NCBI RefSeq assembly: GCF_949987535.1
Contig: NC_080067.1
Coordinates: 58,090,405-58,154,404 of the forward strand
Source of the DNA: Balaenoptera acutorostrata
Taxonomy: Eukaryota; Chordata; Mammalia; Artiodactyla; Balaenopteridae
DNA length: 64,000 nucleotides
Reading direction: 5' to 3'
The position numbers were made by a program, and so were the translations under genes. The notes below the pieces were generated by a model. It had not been told where the DNA came from. It was given only the letters and a program-made list of their open reading frames with translations, and ran no database searches. Below are positions 55,201 to 64,000 of the stretch, piece after piece (the first letter of the stretch is position 1; each line of letters opens with the position of its first letter).

Positions 55201-57305
55201 GAGAAATTTAGGATATAATCAATAATTTATTTTAAAGAAGCATAGTATCAAGTTAAGTTATTACATGAAGATAATGATTTTAAACCACATAATATTGGTT
55301 GATTGTGTTCCTTAATCAATCAATAAATAGCAAATCAATTTAAATGATAATCAGAGCCCCTAGATTAGAAACAAGTTTGATTAAGTGGTTCTTTAAAATA
55401 AATGACAGACATGATTTAAAATGTCACAAAATGAATCCAAATTTATTTCTGATAAATAAATGCATGCAGTCTTGTTGGCGGTAGAACCTGCCCAGAAATC
55501 ACACATTCTAATTGAGGGCAGAATAGAGCCACATAGGAGTAGACATTTCTGCAAATTAATACGACTTTTCCTTCAGTTTTTAACCACTAAACCTCATAAG
55601 TGTTTGTGTATTAAAGAATATCTTAGAGGAAAAATAAAATAAAATCTGCTTCAAGATATTTAGTTTTTACTGTTAGATCTAAAAAGAAAAATAAAGAGTA
55701 CATAGAAGTAATCCATATGTGGATTATTGATCCTTGTGTATCTCAGTATTTAGATATAAATCTCTATGCAACCAAAAATAAACTATTAATATCTTAATTT
55801 CATTGCTTTAATTAACTTTATCAGTATCAGATCATGCATGGAAATAGCTAATTTAATACTAAGAATATACACTTTACACTGTTCTATGAAGAATCACTGT
55901 GGGTGTAACAACATCTGAGATAGTAATTAAACTAAGCAACAGCACTTTATTTTACACATCTCTGCCCACGCTCTATCATTCAATTAGCTTGTCATTGCTA
56001 ACCCAATTAAATTATAATTTATATTATATTATTTATACCATATAACATATTATATGTTATTTGTCCAATATATATATTTCATGTCCAAAATTGGACCCAT
56101 AAATCACCAAGATATTTTGTAATTTTAAAAATAAATATTTTTTCAAATGAATTTTGTTCTTCTTAGAAGTGATACAGGCATGTCATAATTTTAAATTTTA
56201 GAATATATTTTAGATCTTGTCTTTAACCATTAGATCAAATTTTCCTTTATTGGTTTAGCTGCTTTGTGGGCATACAGAGAGAGAGCCTTAGCCTTCTTTC
56301 TATCACTCTATTCAAACTTCAGTGAGGTTTCCTGAACACTCACAGTGGGTCTGGATCCACACAGATTACAGGGGTTCAGGATGGGTCAGAGAAGACCCAG
56401 ACAGTGTTCCACTGTGTTCAACCAAAGCTTTCATCGCAACTAGAAATGCTTCTCTACGTTCTCTTTCCCTAACAGACTCCTACACATCTTTCTCAATACA
56501 ATTAAATTGTCATATCTCCTATGAAACCTTCCTTGAATGTACCAGGGAGAGTTAAGGGTTAGTTCCTCCCTCCTCGGGGACCATAAAATTAGAGTGCTTG
56601 CGTGTGTGTGTGTGTGTGTGTGTGTGTCTGTGTGTGTATGTGTTTCTAAAAGTACTGGGGGTGGATTTAAGGTGGGTAGCCCAAAGGTTCATTATCAGGA
56701 TTAACTTGTAATATTACTGAAATGCATTTGAATCATTCACACTCATTGTAATTTACATGACGCTAACGAAGCTTAATATTCAGGACTTCTTATTTGCATA
56801 GACCCCTGTGAGTACTGGCAATTATCTGAAGGTATATAATGAACCATTTGCTTGTATTTCTGGTGAAGAGATCTCAAAAGAAAGGCATTTGAATCCCCAA
56901 GATTTCAATATTTGCTGTGTTTTATTTTCTTATTCTAAATAAATATTTACTTTGTGCCTAAATTAGTGTTAGGATTTTTTTCTCTTTTTTTTAAAGAAGT
57001 TACCCCTGATTGTATAAGCGTCAGGCAACACAAAACCTAAATCATCTTCTTTTGAAACTGCAAAGTAGATGTAAGAGAGCAAGTCACTGAACTAGTGAGT
57101 AAACTTAGCATTTGTTTTGCCCTCATCACTGCATTCAATAGAGTCTTGCTAAGGTCCCATACTAGAACCATAAATTTCTTTGCTTTTTTTCCCTTATTTC
57201 CTGTTCATATGTAATTTTTGCAAGGCAAGTTTCTGGAGACCCAAAAATAAAGTCATTGTAGTAGAGAAAGAAGAAACAACAAAAAAAGAAGAAACAAACT
57301 CACTG
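52282..57305. other. Unassigned, mostly single-copy-looking sequence
   Basis: AT-rich, no gene recognised. Contains a 15-base A tract (55137-55151), a palindrome-rich AT segment around 56015-56080, and the (GT)n repeat listed separately. A slightly GC-richer block at 54590-55060 resembles no family I know. Confidence 0.45.
56601..56642. repeat. (GT)n microsatellite
   Basis: About 12 uninterrupted GT units, then a TCTG interruption and further GT/ATGT units. Likely polymorphic. Confidence 0.95.
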
Positions 57306-57307
57306 AA

Positions 57308-57480
57308 GTCAGGGAAATCAAAATTCAGGGTTCAAATCCTACACCTAGCCTTTATTCACTGGTATAATCATAACTAATCAATTTAAAATTTCTGATCCCA
57401 TATTTCTACATGTGTGGAATGCAGACAATAGTATCTACCTGGCAGAGTTTGGAGATGATTAGAGGTGACATATTTAAAAT
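57308..57480 (+). repeat. MIR SINE remnant
   Basis: MIR in sense: 'AATTCAGGGTTCAAATCCTA', 'CACCTAGCCTTTATTCACTG', 'ATCCCATATTTCTACATGTG', 'TGGAATGCAGACAATAGTAT', 'CTACCTGGCAGAGTTTGGAG'. Confidence 0.85.
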
Positions 57481-58230
57481 CTTTCATAGATCACAGGTAA
57501 TCAAAAACTGATGTAACTGCCATTAGGATTATTTATCCTCTTAGTAAAAAATGTTTGGGGGAGTGGTTCCTGCCCATATCTCTTTCATAATTCCAAGTGT
57601 AGCCATGAAAGAGTTTAAATTTGGTGCTAATATTACCTTTAACAGCTCTCTTTAATAGTGGGTAGCTTCTGATCTTCCCCAACAAGGAAAGACCTCTGAG
57701 TTCCATTTTTATGAGAAGGACATGGCCTTTCTTAATTCAAGATATTTACCTTACCCACTAAGAAAATACCAGGGAGAAGGCTGGCAGAGGACGCAGAATA
57801 TTTTAAACCAAAACAATCAAACATGCAAGTCAAGAAGACATCTTCTTTAATAATATTTCCTCTGTCTGGATGACTATACATTTTGGATACAGGAAAAGGC
57901 TAATATATTCTATCTGTATGCCTTCTGTTGCTTTTAAAGAGCACCATCACTTGGTCGAGGAGCTGAGATTGTTTGGAACTCTTGGAAATCTCTGAAAATG
58001 GTAACTAGATAATTCAAATTTCTTCTGTCCAAAGCAGCTCTGGGTAGGCCAGCTTGTGAACAATTAACCTACAGAATTTTCTGCAGCTGTTAATAGAAGC
58101 TGAATTGTTCAAACAACTGGATATTAAACACATTCCCAAAAGAGTGTTTACTTTGTGCATCTTATATGCATATTTTGCTGCTAAATCAGCACTCTGATGG
58201 ACACATCAAGTGACAAATTACTGTGAAATC
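57481..58230. other. Unassigned stretch
   Basis: No repeat or gene recognised; directly flanks the 3' end of L1-B. Confidence 0.5.
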
Positions 58231-58704
58231 TCGTTTTTTTTAACATCTTTATTGGAGTATAATTCTTTACAATGATATGTTAGTTTCTGCTTTATAACAA
58301 AGTGAATCAGCTATACATATACATATATCCCCATATCTCCTACCTCTTGCGTCTCCCTCCCACCCTCCCTCTCCCACCCCTCTAGGTGAACACAAAGCAC
58401 AGAGCTGATCTCCCTGTGCTATGCGGCTGCTTCCCACTAGCTATCTATTTTACATTTGGCAGTGTATACATGTCCATGACACTCACTCACTTCATCCCAG
58501 CTTACCCTTCCCCCTCCCCGTGTCCTCAAGTCCATTCTCTACATCTGCGTCTTTATTCCTGTCCTGCCCCTAGGTTCTTCAGAACCATTTTTATTTTTTT
58601 TTAGATTCCATATATATATGTGTAAGCATATGGTATTTGTTTTTCTCTTTCTAATTTACTTCACTCTGTATGACAGTCTCTAGGTCCATCCACCTCACTA
58701 CAGA

Positions 58705-59070
58705 TTACTCAGCTTCATTTCTTTTTATGGCTGAGTAATATTCCATTGTATATATGTGCCACATCTTCTTTATCCATTCATCAGTCGATGGACACTTAGG
58801 TTGTTTCCATGTCCTGGCTATGGTAAATACTGCTGCAATTAACATTGTGGTACATGACTCTTTTTGAATTATGGTTTTCTCAGGGTATATGCCCACTAGG
58901 GGGATTGCTGGATCATATGGTAGTTCTATTTTTAGTTTTTTAAGGAACCTCCATACTGTTCTCCATAGTGGCTGAATCAATTTACATTCCCACCAACACT
59001 GCAAGAAGGTTCCCTTTTCTCCATACCCTCTCCAGCATTTATTGTTTGTAGATTTTTTGATGATGGGCAT
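58705..59070 (-). pseudogene. L1-B ORF2 C-terminal fragment
   Basis: A 121-codon segment with '[28 protein letters not shown]', '[20 protein letters not shown]', and the tail '[27 protein letters not shown]'. Compared with L1-A it keeps the frame through the GIYPEKT point where L1-A has a stop, but the first Cys-motif Cys position is Tyr (RGYGEKG). It is cut at its upstream side by the 0.5-kb deletion. Confidence 0.92.
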
Positions 59071-59083
59071 TCTGACTGGTGTG

Positions 59084-60182
59084 CATGTAGCTGTCCAGTT
59101 TTCCCAGCACCACTTATTAAGGAGACTGTTTTTTCTCCATTGTATATTCTTGGCTCCTTTATTTAAAATAAGGTGACCATATGTGCATGGGTTTATCTCT
59201 GGGCTTTCTATCCTGTTCCATTGATCTATATTTCTGTTTTTGTGCCAGTACCATACTGTCTTGATTACTGTAGCTTTGTAGTATAGTCTGAAGTCCAGGA
59301 GCCTGATACCTTCAGCTCCGTTTTACTTTCTCAAGATTGCCTTGGCTATTGAGGATCTTTTGTGTTTCCATGCAAATTGTGAAATTTTTTTGCTAGTTCT
59401 GTGAAAAATGCCATTGGTAGTTTGATAGGGATTGTTCTGAATCTGTAGATTGCTTTGGGTAGTATAGTCATTTTCACAATGTTGATTCTTCCAATCCAAG
59501 AACATGGTATATCTCTCCATCTGTTTGTATCATCCTTAATTTCTTTCATCACTAATGAAAATGTATAGTTTTCTGCATACAGGTCTTTTATGTCCTTAGG
59601 TAGGTTGATTCCTAGGTATTTTATTCTTTTTGTTGCAATGGTAAGTGGGAATGTTTCCTTAATTTCTCTTTCAGATATTTCATCATTAGTGCATAGGAAT
59701 GCAAGAGATTTCTGTGCATTAATTTTCTATCCTGCTACTTTAACAAATTCATTGATTAGCTTTAGTAGTTTTCTGGGAGCATCTTTAGGATTCTCTATGT
59801 ATAGTATCATGTCATCTGCAAGCAGGGACAGTTTTACTTCTTCTTTTCTGATTTAGATTCGTTTTATTTCTTTTTCTTCTCTGATTGCTGTGGCTAAAAC
59901 TTCCAAAATTATGCTGAATAATAGTGGTGAGGGTGGGAAACCTTGTCTTCTTCCTGATCTTAGTGGAAATGGTATCAGTTCTTCACCATTGCAAATGATG
60001 TTGGCTGAGGGTTTGTCATATATGGTCTTTATTATGTTGATGTAAGTTCCCTCTATGCATACTTTCAGGAGGGTTTTTATCATAAATGGGTGTTGAATTT
60101 TGTCAAAAGCTTTTTCTGCATCTATTGAGAGGATCATTTGGTTTTTCTCCTTCAGTATGTTAATATGGTGTATCACATTCAT
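59084..60182 (-). pseudogene. L1-B ORF2 RT region, frame-broken, LADD box
   Basis: Two open pieces (59853-60182, 109 codons; 59346-59552, 68 codons) cover RT. '[13 protein letters not shown]' is intact. '[15 protein letters not shown]' replaces the usual TRQGCPLSP. The polymerase box reads LADD instead of FADD (bases 59811-59822); the two Asp are kept. A stop follows 'EKEIKRI' before the box, so RT is doubly broken. The downstream thumb region is partly removed by the deletion at 59083. Confidence 0.9.
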
Positions 60183-60868
60183 TGATTTGCGTATATTGAA
60201 GAATCCTTGATTTCTGGGATAAACCTCACTTGATCATGGTGAACAATCCTTTTAATGTGCTGTTGGATTCTGTTTGCTAGTATTTTGTTGAGGATTTTTG
60301 CATCTATGTTTATCAGTGATATTGGCCTGTAGTTTTCTTTTTTTTTTGTGATATCTTTGTCTGGTTTTGGTATCAGGGTGATTGTGGCCTTGTAGAGTGA
60401 GTTTGGGAGAGTTCCTCCCTCTGCTATATTTTGGAAGAGTTTGGGAAGGGTAGGTGTTAGCTCTTCTCTAAATGTTTGATAGAGTTTGCCTGTGAATCCA
60501 TCTGGTCCTGCGCTTCTGTTTCTTGGAAGATTTTTAATCACAGTCTCAATTTCAGTGCTTGTGTTTGGTCTGTTTATATTTTCTGTTTCTTCCTGGTTCA
60601 GTCTCGGAAGGTTGTGCGTTTCTAAGAATTTGTCCATTTCTTCCAGGTTGTCCATTTTATTGGCATATAGTTGCTTGTAGTAATCTCTCATGATCCTCTG
60701 TATTTCTGGAGTGTCAGTTCTTACTTCTCCATTTTCATTTCCAATTCTACTGATTTGAGTCTTCTCCCTTTTTTTCTTGATGAGTGTGGCTAATGGTTTA
60801 TCAATTTTGTTTATCTTCTCAAAGAACCAGCTTTTAGTTTTATTGATCTTTGCTATCGTTTCCTTCAT
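60179..60868 (-). pseudogene. L1-B ORF2 linker and RT start fragment
   Basis: A 229-codon open segment with '[27 protein letters not shown]', '[24 protein letters not shown]', '[19 protein letters not shown]' and '[33 protein letters not shown]'. Unlike L1-A it reads through the [13 protein letters not shown] point without a frameshift. It ends '[11 protein letters not shown]' where a frameshift occurs at about 60182. Confidence 0.93.
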
Positions 60869-61170
60869 TTCTTTTTCATTTATTTCTGATCTGACCTTTA
60901 TGATTTCTTTCCTTCTGCTAACTTTGGGGTTTTTTGGTTCTTCTTTCTCTAATTGCTTTAGGTGTAAGCTTGTTTATTTGAGATGTTTCTTGTTTTGCTC
61001 TAAACTTCCCTCTTAGAACTGCTTTTGCTGCATCCCATAGGTTTTGGGTCATCGTGTTTTCATTGTCATTTGTTTCTGGGTATTTTTTGATTTCCTCGTT
61101 GATTTCTTCAGTGATCTCCTGGTTATTTAGTAGTGTTGTTTAGCCTCCATGTGTTTTTAATTTTTACAGA

Positions 61171-61889
61171 TTATTTCCTGTAATTGGTATCTAGTCTCAT
61201 AGCCTTGTGTTTGGAAAAGATACTTGATACGATTTCAATTTTCTTAAATTTACCAAGGCTTGATTTGTGACCCAAGATATGATCTGTCCTGGAGAATGTT
61301 CCATGAGCACTTGAGAAGAAAATGTATTCTGTTGTTTTTGGTTGGAATGTCCTATAAATATCAATTAAGTCCATCTTGTTTAATGTGTCATTTAAAGCTT
61401 GTGTTTCCTTATTTATTTTCATTTGGAATGATCTGTACATTGGTGAAAGTGGGGTGTTAAAGTCCCCTACTATTATTGTGTTACTGTCAATTTTCCCTTT
61501 TATGGCTGTTAGCATTTGCCTTATGTATTGAGGTGCTCCTATGTTGGGTGCATATTTACAATTGTTATATCTTCTTCTTGGATTGATCCCTTGATCATTA
61601 TGTAGTGTCCTTCTTTGTCTCTTGTAATAGTCTTTATTTTAAAGTCAATATTTTCTGATATGAGAATTGCTACTTCAGCTTTCTTTTGATTTCCATTATC
61701 ATGGAATATCTTTTTCCAACCCCTCACTTTCAATCTGTATGTGTCCCTTGGTCTGAAGTGGGTCTCTTGTAGACAGCATATATATGGGTCTTGTTTTTGT
61801 ATCCATTCAGCCAGTCTATATCTTTTGGTTGGAGCATTTAATCCATTTATATTTAAGGTAGTTATCGATATGTGTGTTCCTATTACCAT
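61171..61889 (-). pseudogene. L1-B ORF2 endonuclease, split by a frameshift
   Basis: Starts at the ORF2 ATG (61889). The first piece (116 codons) has LNINGLNAPTK and CLQETHF and stops after 'TIVNMHPT' because four bases are missing relative to L1-A at about 61550. The second piece (61171-61515, 114 codons, other frame) carries GDFNTPLS, 'FSRTDHILG' and 'SKHKAM' where L1-A has SDHNAM: the catalytic Asp of the SDH motif is Lys here. The nuclease would be inactive even if the frame were intact. Confidence 0.93.
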
Positions 61890-62082
61890 TTTCTTAATTG
61901 TTTTGTGTTTGTTATTGCAGGTCCTTTCCTTCGCTTGTGGTTACTACCTAGAGAAGTTCCTTTAGCATTTGTTGTAAAGTTGATATGGTGGTGCTGAATT
62001 CTCTTAGCTTTTGCTTGTTGGGAAAGCTTTTAGTTTCTCTGACTAATCTGAATGAGATCCTTGAGTGGTAGAGTAATCTTGG

Positions 62083-62870
62083 TTATAGGTTTTTCCCTTT
62101 CATCACTTTAAATATGTCCTGGCACTCCCTTCTGGCTTGCAGAGTTTCTGCTGAATGATCAGCTGTTAATCTTATTGGGATTCCCTTGTATGTTATTTGT
62201 TGCTTTTCCCTTGCTGCTTTTAATATTTTTTCTTTGTATTTAATTTTTGATAGTTTGATTAATATGTGTCTTGGCATGTTTCTCCTTGGATTTATCCTGT
62301 ATGGGACTCTCTGCACTTCCTGGACTTGATTGACTATTTCCTTTCCCATATTAGGGAAGTCTTCAATTATAATCCCTTCAAATATTTTCTCAGTCTTTTT
62401 TTTTTTTTTTCTCTTCTTCTTCTGGGACCCCTATAATTTGAATGTTGGTGCATTTAATGTTGTCCCAGAGGTTTCTGGGACTGTCCTCAATTCTTTTCAT
62501 TCTTTTTTCTTTATTCTGCTCTGTGGTAGTTATTTCCACTATTTTATCTTTCAGGTCACTTATCTGTTCTTCTGCCTCAGTTATTCTGCTACTGATCCCT
62601 TCTAGAGAATTTTAAATTTCATTTATTGTATTGTTCATCATTGTTTGTTTGCTATTTATTTCTTCTAGGTCCTTGTTAAACGTTTCTTGTATTTACTCCA
62701 TTCTATTTCCAAGATTTTGGATCATCTTTACTATCATTACTCTGAATTATTTTTCAGGTAGACTGCCTATTTCCTCTTCATTTGTTTGGTCTGGTGGGTT
62801 TTTGCCTTGCTCCTTCTTCTGCTGTGTATTTCTCTGTCTTCTCATTTTGCTTAACTTACTGTCTTTGGGG
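62083..62870 (-). pseudogene. L1-B ORF1, broken
   Basis: The C-terminal half is open at 62083-62349 (88 codons): 'IVNQVQEVQRVPYRINPRRN', 'PRHILIKLSKIKYKEKILKA', 'IPIRLTADHSAETLQARREC', then a nonsense codon after 'GKNL'. Upstream, an expanded T-run (62397-62411; A-run on the sense strand) replaces the acidic/basic EEEEKKK segment of L1-A and breaks the frame. The coiled-coil coding is recognisable but fragmented to about 62850. It has the ancestral single copy of the 25-bp unit duplicated in L1-A. Confidence 0.88.
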
Positions 62871-64000
62871 TCTGTTTTTCGCAGGCTGCAGGTTCATAGT
62901 TCCCTTTGTTTTTGTGTTTCCCCCCAGTGGCTAAGGTTGGTTCAGTGGGTTGTGTAGGGTTGCTGGTGGAAGGGACTGGTGCCTGTGCTCTGGTGGATGA
63001 GGCTGGATCTTTTCTTTCTGGTGGGTAGAACTTCATCTGGTGGTGTGCTTTGGGGTGTCTGTGACCTTATCATGATTTTAGGCAGCCTCTCTGCTAATGG
63101 GTGGGGTTATGTTTCTGTCTTGCTAGTTGTTTGGCATAGGTTGTCCAGCCCTATAGCTTGCTGGTCGTTGAGTGGAGCTGGGTGTTAGCATTGAGATGGA
63201 GATCTCTGGGAGAGCTTTCGCCGTGTGATATTACGTGGAGCTGGGAGGTCTCTGGTGGACCAGTGTCCTGAACTCGGCTCTCCCACCTCAGAGGCTCAGG
63301 TCTGACACCCGGCCAGAGCACCAAGACCCTGTCAGCCACACAGCTCAGAAGAAAAGGGAGAAAAAAGAAAGAAAGAAAGAAAGAAAAAATAAAAAGTTTT
63401 TAAAATAAAAAATAAAAAGGTAATAAAAATGAAGAAAGAAGAGAGCAACCAAACCAAAAAAAAATCCACCATATGATAAAAGTGCTAAAAAGTATACTAA
63501 AAAAATTAAAAGGACAGATAGAACCCTAGGACACATTGTAAAAGCAAAGCTATACAGACAAAATCACACAAAGAAGCATACACATACACACAAAAAGAGA
63601 AAAAGGAAAAATAATTTTAAAATTATATATATATTTAAAAAAAGGAAGAGAGCAACCAAATCAATAAACAAATCTACCAATGATAATAAGATCTAAATAC
63701 TAAACTGAGATAAACATAAAACCAGAAACAAATTACATGCAGAAAGTAAACCCCAAGTCTACAGTTGCTCCCAAAGTCCACCACCTCAATTTTGGGATGA
63801 TTCGTTGTCTATTCAGGTATTCCACAGATGCAGGGTACATCGAGTTGTTTGTGGAGATTTCATCCGATGCTCCTGAGGCTGCTGGGAGAGATTTCCCTTT
63901 CTCTTCTTTGTCTGCACAGCTCCTGGGGTTCAGCTTTGGATTTGGCCCCGCCTCTGCGTGTAGGTCGCCTGAGGGCAACTGTTCCCTGCCCAGACAGGAC
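62871..64000 (-). promoter_or_regulatory. L1-B 5' UTR (partial)
   Basis: Homologous to 39113-40312 of L1-A, including the A/T low-complexity tract starting AAAGAAAGAAAGAAAGAAAA (63363-63700) and the beginning of the GC-rich segment (from about 63880). Cut by the window end. Confidence 0.88.

Larger units (their letters stand above)
58234..64000 (-). mobile_element. L1-B: second long L1 LINE, antisense, runs off window
   Basis: Same family, layout and orientation as L1-A. The 3' end is TTAAAAAAAA on the sense strand (T8 at 58234-58241), with no transduced segment. It has a roughly 495-bp deletion at about 59083/59084 relative to L1-A and many frameshifts, so it is older or faster-decayed. The window end falls at a 5' UTR position equivalent to about 40312 in L1-A. 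If the copy is full length, about 1.3 kb, including the monomers and 5' end, lies beyond. The left target copy should be within the bases just before 58234. Confidence 0.95.

Noticed and set aside
1..64000. Bacterial-type operons, ribosome binding sites, phage or plasmid modules
   Set aside because: The window is mammalian: old mammalian SINE, LINE, LTR and DNA transposons throughout, with no dense coding. No prokaryotic features were sought further.
1..64000. A novel biological system
   Set aside because: Everything with recognisable coding potential is a known class of transposable element with inactivating lesions. The remaining unassigned sequence shows no coherent gene set. I do not see support for an undescribed system here.

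Overview
This window is nuclear DNA from a mammal, almost certainly a cetacean. The clearest marker is a tRNA-derived SINE whose 5' part carries pol III A and B boxes (the CHR family of whales, hippos and ruminants). There are five copies, three or four with near-perfect target-site duplications. No BovB LINE or Bov-tA SINE, which saturate ruminant genomes, was seen. Long L1 elements with ungulate-type 3' UTRs and old mammal-wide repeats (MIR, L2, MER5A, Tigger, MLT1, HAL1) complete the picture. I see no host protein-coding exon, tRNA, rRNA or other functional host gene. The window is intergenic or deep intronic, AT-rich, and roughly half recognisable transposon.

Layout. 1-5,500: AT-rich sequence with an 88-bp tandem duplication, a MIR, a HAL1/L1M remnant split by a young SINE, a 5'-truncated L1 3' end, and an unassigned GC-richer block. 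5,500-8,300: MIR, L2 and MER5A remnants with two SINEs inserted in them, and a small Tigger-type element. 8,300-15,000: mostly unassigned, with a degraded antisense L1M carrying another SINE. 15,043-17,422: a complete but decayed Tigger1-like DNA transposon between TA duplications. 17,400-33,880: mostly unassigned single-copy-looking sequence with one SINE, an L1 3' fragment, L2 and MIR pieces, and a homeodomain-motif-rich stretch near 27.85-28.3 kb that could be a conserved non-coding element.

33,884-41,617: an essentially full-length L1 of about 7.7 kb on the minus strand ('L1-A'). It has a 14-bp target-site duplication, an apparent 3' transduction, a 545-codon open reverse-transcriptase segment, an ORF1 broken by a 25-bp tandem duplication, and a roughly 2.5-kb 5' UTR with tandem GC-rich monomers and a terminal YY1-like site. 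41,620-58,230: L2, a TIR element, L1M plus HAL1, MIRs, an MLT1 LTR, a probable ERV1-class LTR, a 30-bp minisatellite and long unassigned stretches. 58,234-64,000: a second, more decayed minus-strand L1 ('L1-B') with a roughly 0.5-kb internal deletion and an altered RT active-site motif; it runs off the window inside its 5' UTR.

The coding capacity is therefore all selfish DNA: L1 ORF1 (RNA-binding chaperone), L1 ORF2 (endonuclease plus reverse transcriptase) and a pogo-like transposase, all with inactivating lesions. The SINEs were presumably mobilised by L1-type machinery. I found no evidence for a novel cellular system. The most informative items are L1 structural events: transduction, monomeric promoter, ORF1 duplication and a directly repeated L1 pair. 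Repeat family names come from recalled consensus features, not a database search, and boundaries of old repeats are approximate.
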